The notes beneath the pieces are model-generated. The model was not told the DNA's origin, did no database searches, and saw only the letters and a list, made by a program, of their open reading frames with translations. 35,589 bases of DNA, taken from assembly GCA_022774085.1 (NCBI GenBank), contig JALFNZ010000048.1, positions 1 to 35,589 of the forward strand, written 5' to 3'. A program made the translations under genes and the position numbers. Position 1 is the first letter of the stretch, and the number at the start of each line of letters is the position of its first letter. This stretch comes from Bacteroidales bacterium. GTDB lineage: Bacteria; Bacteroidota; Bacteroidia; Bacteroidales; UBA932. This document shows positions 1-7,237 of this stretch, one piece after another.

Positions 1-476
1 AGACCGTTGAGGATTACGCGGAGAGGCTCCTTACGTACCTTGTCAGCCTTAGCTGCAATCTTGATGGCACCTTCAGCAGCTGCGAATGACTCGTGACCTG
101 CGAGGAATGCGAAGCATTTTGTCTCCTCACGAAGAAGCATTGCAGCGAGGTTACCGTGACCAAGACCAACTTTACGGTCATCGGCAACCGATCCAGGGAT
201 GCAGAATGCCTGAAGTCCGATTCCGATTGCCTCTGCAGCCTCTGCAGCCACTTTGCAGTTCTTCTTGATTGCAATTGCGCAACCAACTACATAAGCCCAT
301 TTTGCGTTCTCAAAGCAAATAGGCTGAGTCTCCTCACATGCGAGGTATGGGTCGATACCAGCTGCGTCGCAAATCTGGTTTGCCTCTTCGATAGAAGCGA
401 TACCGTTCTCGTTGAGAACCTTGAGGATCTGCGGCATACGGCGATCCTGTGATTCAAATTTTACTTCTCTAATCAT
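1..476 (-). CDS. GGGtGRT family protein (3' end outside window)
   Basis: This is the first 158 codons of a minus-strand gene that runs off the left edge. The start is the ATG at 474-476, chosen because a strong AGGAGGA-type ribosome binding site (complement of 484-490) lies 7 nt upstream; such a site is unusual in Bacteroidota. The protein begins MIREVKFESQDRRMPQILKV and contains a long Ala/Cys-rich stretch around residues 65-110. I recognise it as the GGGtGRT family, full length about 330 aa, whose function is unknown and which commonly sits next to a NifU-like scaffold gene, as here (gap 19 nt). The glycine-rich motif that names the family would lie in the missing part, so the call rests on the N-terminus and the neighbour. 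No secretion signal is visible. A role near iron-sulfur metabolism is inferred from context only. Confidence 0.75.
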   Translation of the reverse strand, partial: MIREVKFESQDRRMPQILKVLNENGIASIEEANQICDAAGIDPYLACEETQPICFENAKWAYVVGCAIAIKKNCKVAAEAAEAIGIGLQAFCIPGSVADDRKVGLGHGNLAAMLLREETKCFAFLAGHESFAAAEGAIKIAAKADKVRKEPLRVILNG

Positions 477-495
477 ATTAATATCCTCCTATCAA

Positions 496-1197
496 TTACT
501 CGTGACGTGGGTCGATGTATTTAACGGCGCCATCCTCTGGTTTGAAACGGCCATAAGTACCAGTAACCTTTGCAAGAGCCTCATTTGCATCTGTACCTTT
601 CTTGATCTCGTCCATGAATTTGCCCAGATGAACGAACTGATATCCGCAAATCTCGTCATTCTCATCCAAAGCGAGAGTCTTGATGTAGCCTTCTGCCATC
701 TCAAGATAGCGAGGGCCTTTTGCAAGAGTACCATAAAGGGTACCAACCTGGCTGCGGAGACCTTTTCCAAGATCCTCGAGGCCTGCTCCGATCATAAGAC
801 CACCCTCAGAGAAAGCTGACTGGGTACGTCCGTAAACGATCTGAAGGAAGAGCTCACGCATTGCAGTGTTGATAGCATCGCAAACAAGGTCTGTGTTGAG
901 CGCCTCAAGAAGAGTCTTGCCAGGAAGAATCTCAGAAGCCATTGCAGCTGAGTGAGTCATACCTGAGCATCCGATAGTCTCGACGAGAGCCTCCTGGATG
1001 ATACCGTCTTTTACATTGAGAGTAAGTTTGCAGGCACCCTGCTGAGGAGCACACCAGCCGATACCGTGAGTAAGGCCGGAAATGTCAGAAATCTCCTTTG
1101 ATTTCACCCATTTTCCCTCTTCAGGAATTGGAGCAGGACCATGGTTAGGTCCTTTTTTGACGCAGCACATCTGCTGCACTTCGTGTGAATAAACCAT
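496..1197 (-). CDS. NifU/IscU-like iron-sulfur cluster assembly scaffold
   Basis: A 233-aa cytoplasmic protein. The segment around residues 75-101 (GCSGMTHSAAMASEILPGKT) matches the IscU/NifU scaffold core, where a Cys followed by small residues precedes a GKTxxEA helix. Cysteines that could bind a cluster or iron are C49, C56, C77 and C106, with an extra C11-C12 pair. The C-terminal cysteine block of classical IscU (HC plus C near the end) is not evident, and the chain is about 100 aa longer than IscU, so this is a distinct subfamily rather than housekeeping IscU. It lies directly upstream of the GGGtGRT gene and is probably co-transcribed with it. The function as a scaffold is inferred from family; the exact client protein is unknown. 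Confidence 0.75.
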   Translation of the reverse strand: MVYSHEVQQMCCVKKGPNHGPAPIPEEGKWVKSKEISDISGLTHGIGWCAPQQGACKLTLNVKDGIIQEALVETIGCSGMTHSAAMASEILPGKTLLEALNTDLVCDAINTAMRELFLQIVYGRTQSAFSEGGLMIGAGLEDLGKGLRSQVGTLYGTLAKGPRYLEMAEGYIKTLALDENDEICGYQFVHLGKFMDEIKKGTDANEALAKVTGTYGRFKPEDGAVKYIDPRHE

Positions 1198-1292
1198 AAT
1201 ATCGTCTATAATTAGTTATAAAACAATTGCGTAGTCATACAAGGAAAGTCCCGTGACAATCCTTGCTCGTGCCACACCACGCACAAGCGCCG

Positions 1293-1300
1293 CAAATATA
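1293..1300 (-). promoter_or_regulatory. Possible -7 box for the NifU-like/GGGtGRT pair
   Basis: On the minus strand this reads TATATTTG, matching the Bacteroidota TAnnTTTG consensus. It lies about 96 nt upstream of the NifU-like start. No good -33 TTTG is seen at the expected spacing, so support is modest. The leader it implies contains an AAGGA/TCCTT inverted repeat (about 1241-1267). Confidence 0.4.
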
Positions 1301-1394
1301 GGAAAAAAATCAATATTTTCATACGTCCTGCCGCCAAGATAAAACGAATTATTTCACACCTCAACAAGTGGTTATCACCAGTTGAGCAAACGGC

Positions 1395-1424
1395 TTGACA
1401 TAATGATTAATTTGACTAAATTTG
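1395..1424 (+). promoter_or_regulatory. Promoter of the rfbCADB-uvrB operon
   Basis: A TTG at 1395-1397 and TAAATTTG at 1417-1424 are 19 bp apart, which fits the Bacteroidota sigma-ABfr promoter pattern. The start codon of rfbC follows 21 bp after the -7 box, so the leader is very short. No other promoter of this kind was noticed inside the five-gene run. Confidence 0.75.
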
Positions 1425-1445
1425 TATTTTTATATCGTATAAATA

Positions 1446-2018
1446 ATGGAAGTAATTAACACAGACATAGAAGGAGTGGTCATCATCCAGCCGAAGGTTT
1501 TCGGTGACCACAGGGGCTATTTTTTTGAATCTTTCTCTGAAAGAGATTTCACGGAAAAAGTAAGGCCCGTGAAATTTGTCCAGGACAACGAAAGCAAGTC
1601 ATGCTACGGAGTACTCCGTGGGCTGCATTTCCAAAAACCCCCTCATTCACAGAGCAAACTGGTGAGAGTAGTCAAGGGGGCTGTCCTCGATGTCGCCGTT
1701 GACATACGCAAGGGCTCCCCTACTTTCGGCCATCATGTATGCGTTGAACTGACAGAAGAAAACCACAGGCAGCTTTTTATCCCCAGGGGATTCGCACATG
1801 GCTTCGCCGTGCTCTCCGAGGAAGCTGTATTCCAGTATAAATGTGATGATTTCTACGCCCCTGAAAGCGAGGGAGCCATTGCCTGGAACGACCCTGACCT
1901 TGGTATAGACTGGAAGATTTCCAAAGATGATATAGTATTATCAGCCAAGGATATGAACCATCCGGTGCTGAAAGACGCATGCAGTCCGTTTGATATAAAT
2001 GAAGACTACTACATATAA
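1446..2018 (+). CDS. rfbC: dTDP-4-dehydrorhamnose 3,5-epimerase
   Basis: A 190-aa cupin-fold epimerase that converts dTDP-4-dehydro-6-deoxyglucose to dTDP-4-dehydro-L-rhamnose, third step of dTDP-L-rhamnose synthesis. The signature LRGLHFQ places the catalytic base His near residue 61, and the substrate-binding block QLFIPRGFAHGF is near residues 107-118. Length is normal for RmlC (about 180-190 aa). It is the first gene of a compact operon; rfbA begins 9 nt after its stop. The gene order C-A-D-B supplies all four steps from glucose-1-phosphate. The product feeds surface polysaccharide or glycoprotein glycan synthesis, but no rhamnosyltransferase is present in the window. Confidence 0.95.
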   Translation: MEVINTDIEGVVIIQPKVFGDHRGYFFESFSERDFTEKVRPVKFVQDNESKSCYGVLRGLHFQKPPHSQSKLVRVVKGAVLDVAVDIRKGSPTFGHHVCVELTEENHRQLFIPRGFAHGFAVLSEEAVFQYKCDDFYAPESEGAIAWNDPDLGIDWKISKDDIVLSAKDMNHPVLKDACSPFDINEDYYI

Positions 2019-2027
2019 AACAAGGAA

Positions 2028-2933
2028 ATGAAAGGAATCGTATTGGCCGGCGGCTCGGGTACACGTCTTTACCCGATAACAAAAGGAGTCAGCAAACAGA
2101 TGCTGCCCATTTTCGACAAACCTATGATATATTATCCTGTATCTGTCCTCATGCATGCAGGAATCAGGGACATCTTGATTATTTCCACCCCGGCGGATCT
2201 GCCCGGATTCCGGCGGCTGCTCGGGGACGGCAGCGATTTCGGTGTAAGATTTTCCTATGCAGAACAGCCTTCCCCCGACGGACTTGCCCAGGCATTCATA
2301 ATCGGAGAAGAATTCATCGGTGATGATTCGGCATGTCTGATTCTTGGTGACAATATTTTCCATGGCAACGGATTCGGGAAGATGCTCAGGTCTGCCGTGG
2401 AAGATGCAGAGAAAGGACTTGCCACAGTTTTCGGCTATTGGGTGTCAGACCCGGAAAGATATGGTGTTGCGGAATTCGACAAGAATGGAAACTGTCTGTC
2501 CATCGAGGAAAAGCCACTCAAGCCGAAATCGAATTATGCCGTAGTGGGCCTGTATTTTTATCCGAACAAGGTGGTTGACATAGCAAAGAATATCAAGCCG
2601 TCTGCCAGAGGTGAACTGGAAATCACTACCGTAAACCAGCATTTTCTGGAAGAAGGCATATTGAAGGTCAAGACATTGGGCCGTGGATTTGCATGGCTCG
2701 ACACCGGTACCCATGACAGCTTGTCCGAAGCATCGACCTTCATTGAGGTGATTGAGAAGAGGCAGGGGCTCAAGATAGGATGTCTTGAAGGAATTGCGTA
2801 CAGGAAAGGATGGATTGACGAAGAAAAAATGAGAGAACTTGCACAGCCGATGCTGAAAAACCAATATGGGCAGTACCTGCTCAGAGTCATTGACGAGGTG
2901 AAGCAGAACGGAATCGGAGGCAATTTGGAATAA
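2028..2933 (+). CDS. rfbA: Glucose-1-phosphate thymidylyltransferase
   Basis: A 301-aa cytoplasmic enzyme that makes dTDP-glucose from dTTP and glucose-1-phosphate, the committed first step of the rhamnose pathway. The nucleotidyltransferase signature GGSGTRLYP is at residues 8-16, followed by the [15 protein letters not shown] block and the metal-binding LGDNIFHG near residue 106-113. Length is close to the usual 290-300 aa. An AAGGAA sequence lies just before the ATG. The gene is spaced 9 nt from rfbC and 10 nt from rfbD, consistent with co-transcription. End-product inhibition by dTDP-rhamnose is known for the family but cannot be seen here. Confidence 0.96.
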   Translation: MKGIVLAGGSGTRLYPITKGVSKQMLPIFDKPMIYYPVSVLMHAGIRDILIISTPADLPGFRRLLGDGSDFGVRFSYAEQPSPDGLAQAFIIGEEFIGDDSACLILGDNIFHGNGFGKMLRSAVEDAEKGLATVFGYWVSDPERYGVAEFDKNGNCLSIEEKPLKPKSNYAVVGLYFYPNKVVDIAKNIKPSARGELEITTVNQHFLEEGILKVKTLGRGFAWLDTGTHDSLSEASTFIEVIEKRQGLKIGCLEGIAYRKGWIDEEKMRELAQPMLKNQYGQYLLRVIDEVKQNGIGGNLE

Positions 2934-2943
2934 AGAGAAGAAT

Positions 2944-3861
2944 ATGACGATACTTGTAACAGGAGCAAACGGACAGCTTGGAAATGAAATGAGGATTGTC
3001 GCCCGTGAAAGTGGTGACAATTATATCTTCACCGATGTAGTGGCTCCCGAAGGGGTTCCCACCGGAATATTGGACATAACAGATATTGAAGCTATTCGTA
3101 AGTTGGTGAGGGATAATGGAGTAGATATTATTGTGAATTGTGCGGCATATACGAATGTGGATGCTGCCGAATCAAATGCTGAGCTGGCTGAAAAGCTCAA
3201 TGCCGGAGCCCCGGGCCTTCTGGCAAAAGTCATGAAAGAGGAAGGAGGACTCCTGATTCACATATCGACAGATTATGTTTTCGGCAAGGAACCTTATAAT
3301 ACCCCTTGCAAAGAAGACCAGACGGGCACTCCGACAGGTGTATATGGGCTCACCAAACTCCATGGAGAACAGAACATTATCTCCTCGGGCTGCAAACACG
3401 TGATAGTGAGGACCGCATGGCTTTACAGCGAATTCGGCAAGAATTTCTGCAAGACGATGCTCAATCTTACGGCAACAAAGCCGCAGTTGAAAGTAGTGTT
3501 CGACCAGGCAGGGACACCTACCTATGCCCTTGACCTGGCAAATGCCATAGTTGAAATCATCAGAGATTATTCCCGAGAGACCGTCAGCAAGCAAGGCACT
3601 GACACCTACACTAAATCCGGCATCTACCACTACAGCAACGAAGGAGTCTGCAGCTGGTATGACTTCACAAAAATGATTGCACAGTACAGCGGACAGACCT
3701 GCTGCGATGTCCAGCCCTGCCATTCAGATGAGTTCCCATCACCTGTGAAACGGCCTTCATACTCTGTTCTCGACAAGACAAAGATTAAATCAACCTTTGG
3801 ATTATCAATACCTTACTGGACTGATTCCCTCAAAAAATGCATAGAAAACATTCAGAAATGA
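2944..3861 (+). CDS. rfbD: dTDP-4-dehydrorhamnose reductase
   Basis: A 305-aa short-chain dehydrogenase that reduces dTDP-4-dehydro-L-rhamnose to dTDP-L-rhamnose with NAD(P)H, the last pathway step. The dinucleotide-binding motif TGANGQLG is at residues 6-13. The catalytic Thr/Tyr-Lys set is seen as HISTDYVFG and YGLTKLHGE. Length is normal. Its TGA stop (3859-3861) overlaps the rfbB start in an ATGA, so the two genes are likely translationally coupled. Confidence 0.95.
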   Translation: MTILVTGANGQLGNEMRIVARESGDNYIFTDVVAPEGVPTGILDITDIEAIRKLVRDNGVDIIVNCAAYTNVDAAESNAELAEKLNAGAPGLLAKVMKEEGGLLIHISTDYVFGKEPYNTPCKEDQTGTPTGVYGLTKLHGEQNIISSGCKHVIVRTAWLYSEFGKNFCKTMLNLTATKPQLKVVFDQAGTPTYALDLANAIVEIIRDYSRETVSKQGTDTYTKSGIYHYSNEGVCSWYDFTKMIAQYSGQTCCDVQPCHSDEFPSPVKRPSYSVLDKTKIKSTFGLSIPYWTDSLKKCIENIQK

Positions 3862-5042
3862 GAAATATAATGATCACTGGCGGAGCCGGATTCATCGGCA
3901 GCCATGTAGTCCGGCTTTTCGTCAACAAATATCCGGAATATAATATCATCAATGTGGATAAGTTGACCTATGCCGGCAACCTTGCCAACCTCAAGGACAT
4001 CGAGGAAAAGCCCAATTATAAATTCATCAAGATGGATATATGCGACTTCGACGGTATCCTTTCCCTGATGCGGAAGGAAAATATCGATGGCATCATCCAT
4101 CTGGCAGCCGAGAGTCATGTGGACCGTTCCATCAAGGACCCGTTCACATTTGCCCGCACCAATGTCATGGGTACACTATCCCTACTGCAGGCAGCCAAGC
4201 TTTACTGGGAAAGCCAGCCAACTCCATATACGATACAACATGCCGACAGCAATCACATTCCGGGCAAAGCCGGGGAATCTGTTCCATGCCGTTTCTATCA
4301 CATATCCACCGACGAAGTCTATGGAGCTCTGACAATGAACCATCCGGAAGGCATTGAACCTCCTTTCACGACAAAGGCTTCATCGGGAAAGCACCATCTT
4401 GCCTATGGCGATGACTTCTTCTACGAGACCACGAAATACAATCCTCACAGTCCCTACAGCGCGGCAAAGGCCAGCTCCGACCATTTCGTCCGCGCCTATC
4501 ACGACACCTACGGCATGCCGACCATAGTCACCAACTGCTCTAACAACTACGGTCCTTACCAATTCCCGGAAAAGCTTATTCCATTGTTCATCAACAATAT
4601 ACGCCATCGCAAGCCACTTCCGGTCTATGGCAGGGGTGAAAACGTCCGCGACTGGCTCTTCGTCGAGGACCACGCCAGGGCAATAGACCTGATCTTCCAC
4701 AAAGGCAGAATCGCTGAAACTTACAATATCGGCGGATTCAATGAATGGAAGAACATCGACATCATCAAAGTCGTCATCAGCACGGTTGACCGCCTGCTCG
4801 GACGTGAGGAAGGCGCTGACCTTGACCTGATTACGTATGTCACTGACCGCCTTGGGCACGATGCACGCTATGCCATCGACAGTACCAAGCTGCAGAAGGA
4901 ACTCGGCTGGGAACCTTCTTTGCAGTTCGAGGAAGGCATTGAAAAGACTGTACGCTGGTATTTGGATAACCAGGAGTGGATGGACAATGTGACATCCGGA
5001 GACTATCTGAAGTATTACGACGACATGTACAACGGACGATGA
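3858..5042 (+). CDS. rfbB: dTDP-glucose 4,6-dehydratase
   Basis: A 394-aa extended short-chain dehydrogenase that converts dTDP-glucose to dTDP-4-dehydro-6-deoxyglucose, second pathway step. I place the start at the ATG at 3858 because it gives the ATGA overlap with rfbD and begins [16 protein letters not shown], matching known RmlB N-termini; an in-frame ATG at 3837 inside rfbD would add seven unlikely residues. HISTDEVYG carries the catalytic Thr-Asp-Glu and YSAAKASSD the Tyr/Lys pair. There are two insertions relative to enterobacterial RmlB, one before HISTDEVYG and one of about 20 aa after it, which I believe are common in Bacteroidota. Its stop overlaps uvrB by 4 nt. Confidence 0.94.
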   Translation: MRNIMITGGAGFIGSHVVRLFVNKYPEYNIINVDKLTYAGNLANLKDIEEKPNYKFIKMDICDFDGILSLMRKENIDGIIHLAAESHVDRSIKDPFTFARTNVMGTLSLLQAAKLYWESQPTPYTIQHADSNHIPGKAGESVPCRFYHISTDEVYGALTMNHPEGIEPPFTTKASSGKHHLAYGDDFFYETTKYNPHSPYSAAKASSDHFVRAYHDTYGMPTIVTNCSNNYGPYQFPEKLIPLFINNIRHRKPLPVYGRGENVRDWLFVEDHARAIDLIFHKGRIAETYNIGGFNEWKNIDIIKVVISTVDRLLGREEGADLDLITYVTDRLGHDARYAIDSTKLQKELGWEPSLQFEEGIEKTVRWYLDNQEWMDNVTSGDYLKYYDDMYNGR

Positions 5043-7231
5043 ATTTCAAAATATCATCAGAATACAAACCTTCTGGCGACCAGCCGGCGGCAATTGACGG
5101 TATTTGTTCAGCTTTGAAGGAGGGTGTCGATGCAGTTACCCTGCTCGGGGTGACCGGTTCCGGCAAGACATTCACTATGGCCAACGTCATAGAAAGGATG
5201 CAGAGGCCTGCCCTGATTCTGAGCCACAACAAGACACTGGCCGCCCAGCTTTACGGGGAGTTCAAATCGTTCTTTCCGAACAATGCGGTCGAGTATTTCG
5301 TTTCGTACTACGACTACTACCAGCCTGAAGCCTATATTCCTGTTACCGACACATATATCGAAAAGGACTTGAGCATCAATGATGAGATTGAGAAACTCAG
5401 GCTCAGCGCTGCTTCAGCCCTGCTTTCAGGCAGACGAGATGTAATTGTAATTTCCAGTGTATCATGTCTTTACGGCATTGGCAATCCCGAAGATTTCCAT
5501 GCACAGACAGTTTCGGTGGTACGCGGAGAGCAAAGGAGCATGACCAGGCTGCTCTACCAGCTCGTAGATGCTCTGTATTCAAGGACTGAGACTGATTTCA
5601 AGCGCGGTACCTTCCGCGTCAGAGGTGACACCGTTGACATTTGCATCGGTTACGGAGAAAATGCCGTCCGCATCGAGTTTTTCGGTGACGAAGTTGACCA
5701 GATATCCATCATCGACCCTGTAACCGGAGCATTCATTGATAGTCTTGACAAAATTGATATCTATCCTGCCGGTAATTTCGTAACCACCAAGGAGCGCAGC
5801 ATCAAGGCCATAAGCCAGATTCAGGATGACATGACCGCCCAGGTAGAATATTTCAATTCAATTGGCAAGACTTTGGAAGCCAAGAGGTTGAAGCAGAGGG
5901 TGGAATATGATTTGGAGTTTATCAAGGAAATGGGATATTGTCCCGGAATCGAGAATTATTCCAGATATTTCGATGGCAGGAAGGAGGGGATGAGGCCATT
6001 CTGCCTGATTGATTATTTCCCGAAAGATTTCATCACTTTCATTGACGAGAGCCATGTTACCTTGCCTCAGATCAGGGCCATGTACGGAGGTGACCATTCC
6101 AGGAAATCGGTCCTTATTGACTATGGTTTCCGTCTTCCGGCAGCTTCGGACAACCGTCCGCTTAAATTCGATGAATTTGAAGCTATCACAGGGCAGAAGG
6201 TTTTCGTGAGTGCAACTCCTGCGGAGTATGAGCTAGAGAAATCGGAAGGTCTTGTGGTTGAACAAGTTGTAAGGCCTACCGGATTGCTTGACCCTCCTAT
6301 CGAAGTGAGGCCGGTGGAGAATCAGGTGGATGATTTGCTTGAGGAAATCCGAAAAAGAGCCGAAGTGGACGAAAGAGTGCTTGTGACTACTTTGACCAAA
6401 AGGATGGCTGAGGAACTGGAGAAATATTTCACCAAGATGGGGGTTCGTTGCCGCTACATCCATTCCGATGTGGATACCATGGAAAGGGTGGAGATTATCG
6501 AGGATTTCAAGAACGGGCTCTTTGACGTGCTTGTGGGTGTAAACCTGCTGCGTGAAGGTCTGGATATTCCTTCCGTTTCGTTGGTGGCTATTCTGGATGC
6601 AGACAAGGAGGGCTTCCTCAGGAGTGGCCGTGCACTTACCCAGACTGCAGGACGTGCTGCCCGAAACGTGAACGGGCTTGTAATCATGTATGCAGATTCT
6701 GTGACGGATTCGATGCAGCAGACCATATACGAGACCAACAGACGCCGCACCAAACAGATGGAATTCAACAAGCTGCATGGCATCACACCAACTCAGGTCA
6801 GCATTAAAAGGAATCCTTTGGCAGCCGATCAGGGACAATCGTCAGACCGCAATGCAGACTCGTCGCGTCGCAATCCAAGGCTTGCGAACACTGTTACCGG
6901 CAAGGTCAGCGCAGCAAATTCTTACGATGCTCCCACCTATATTCCCGATCCTTCGGATCTTGGAAGGGGTACGGTCAGTGTCGGACTCGGACATGATTCG
7001 AAGAGGGAAAGCAATTCCGCCTATGTTGACGGTTATATCCAAGCCGACCTTGCTGCGGTGCTCCAGGATCCGGTAATCCGTTCCATGAGCCGGGAGCAAG
7101 TGGAGAAATCCGTTGAACTTGCCAAAAAGAATATGCAAAAAGCGGCCGCAGATCTGGATTTCACTGCAGCCGCTAAATATCGAGATGAGATGTGGGCCCT
7201 CCAGCAATATCTGAAGGTCTGGCATCAATGA
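5039..7231 (+). CDS. uvrB: Excinuclease ABC subunit UvrB
   Basis: A 730-aa DNA helicase-like subunit of nucleotide excision repair, working with UvrA and UvrC. Walker A GVTGSGKT is at residues 37-44, the beta-hairpin region [12 protein letters not shown] follows near 87-98, and DESH with the helicase motifs is present. The C-terminal UVR motif (about 688-725) contacts UvrC. The start at 5039 overlaps the rfbB stop (ATGA) and gives [16 protein letters not shown], the normal UvrB start; an upstream in-frame ATG at 4976 is inside rfbB. The chain is about 60 aa longer than E. coli UvrB because the linker between the helicase core and the UVR motif (about 591-687) is long, Ser/Arg/Asn-rich and probably flexible. 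It ends 6 bp from the convergent GH97 gene. Confidence 0.97.
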   Translation: MNFKISSEYKPSGDQPAAIDGICSALKEGVDAVTLLGVTGSGKTFTMANVIERMQRPALILSHNKTLAAQLYGEFKSFFPNNAVEYFVSYYDYYQPEAYIPVTDTYIEKDLSINDEIEKLRLSAASALLSGRRDVIVISSVSCLYGIGNPEDFHAQTVSVVRGEQRSMTRLLYQLVDALYSRTETDFKRGTFRVRGDTVDICIGYGENAVRIEFFGDEVDQISIIDPVTGAFIDSLDKIDIYPAGNFVTTKERSIKAISQIQDDMTAQVEYFNSIGKTLEAKRLKQRVEYDLEFIKEMGYCPGIENYSRYFDGRKEGMRPFCLIDYFPKDFITFIDESHVTLPQIRAMYGGDHSRKSVLIDYGFRLPAASDNRPLKFDEFEAITGQKVFVSATPAEYELEKSEGLVVEQVVRPTGLLDPPIEVRPVENQVDDLLEEIRKRAEVDERVLVTTLTKRMAEELEKYFTKMGVRCRYIHSDVDTMERVEIIEDFKNGLFDVLVGVNLLREGLDIPSVSLVAILDADKEGFLRSGRALTQTAGRAARNVNGLVIMYADSVTDSMQQTIYETNRRRTKQMEFNKLHGITPTQVSIKRNPLAADQGQSSDRNADSSRRNPRLANTVTGKVSAANSYDAPTYIPDPSDLGRGTVSVGLGHDSKRESNSAYVDGYIQADLAAVLQDPVIRSMSREQVEKSVELAKKNMQKAAADLDFTAAAKYRDEMWALQQYLKVWHQ

Positions 7232-7237
7232 TTCTGC

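Noticed and set aside
93..452. Plus-strand frame of 119 codons at the left edge
   Set aside because: It is antisense to the GGGtGRT gene, whose codon structure and ribosome binding site are convincing.
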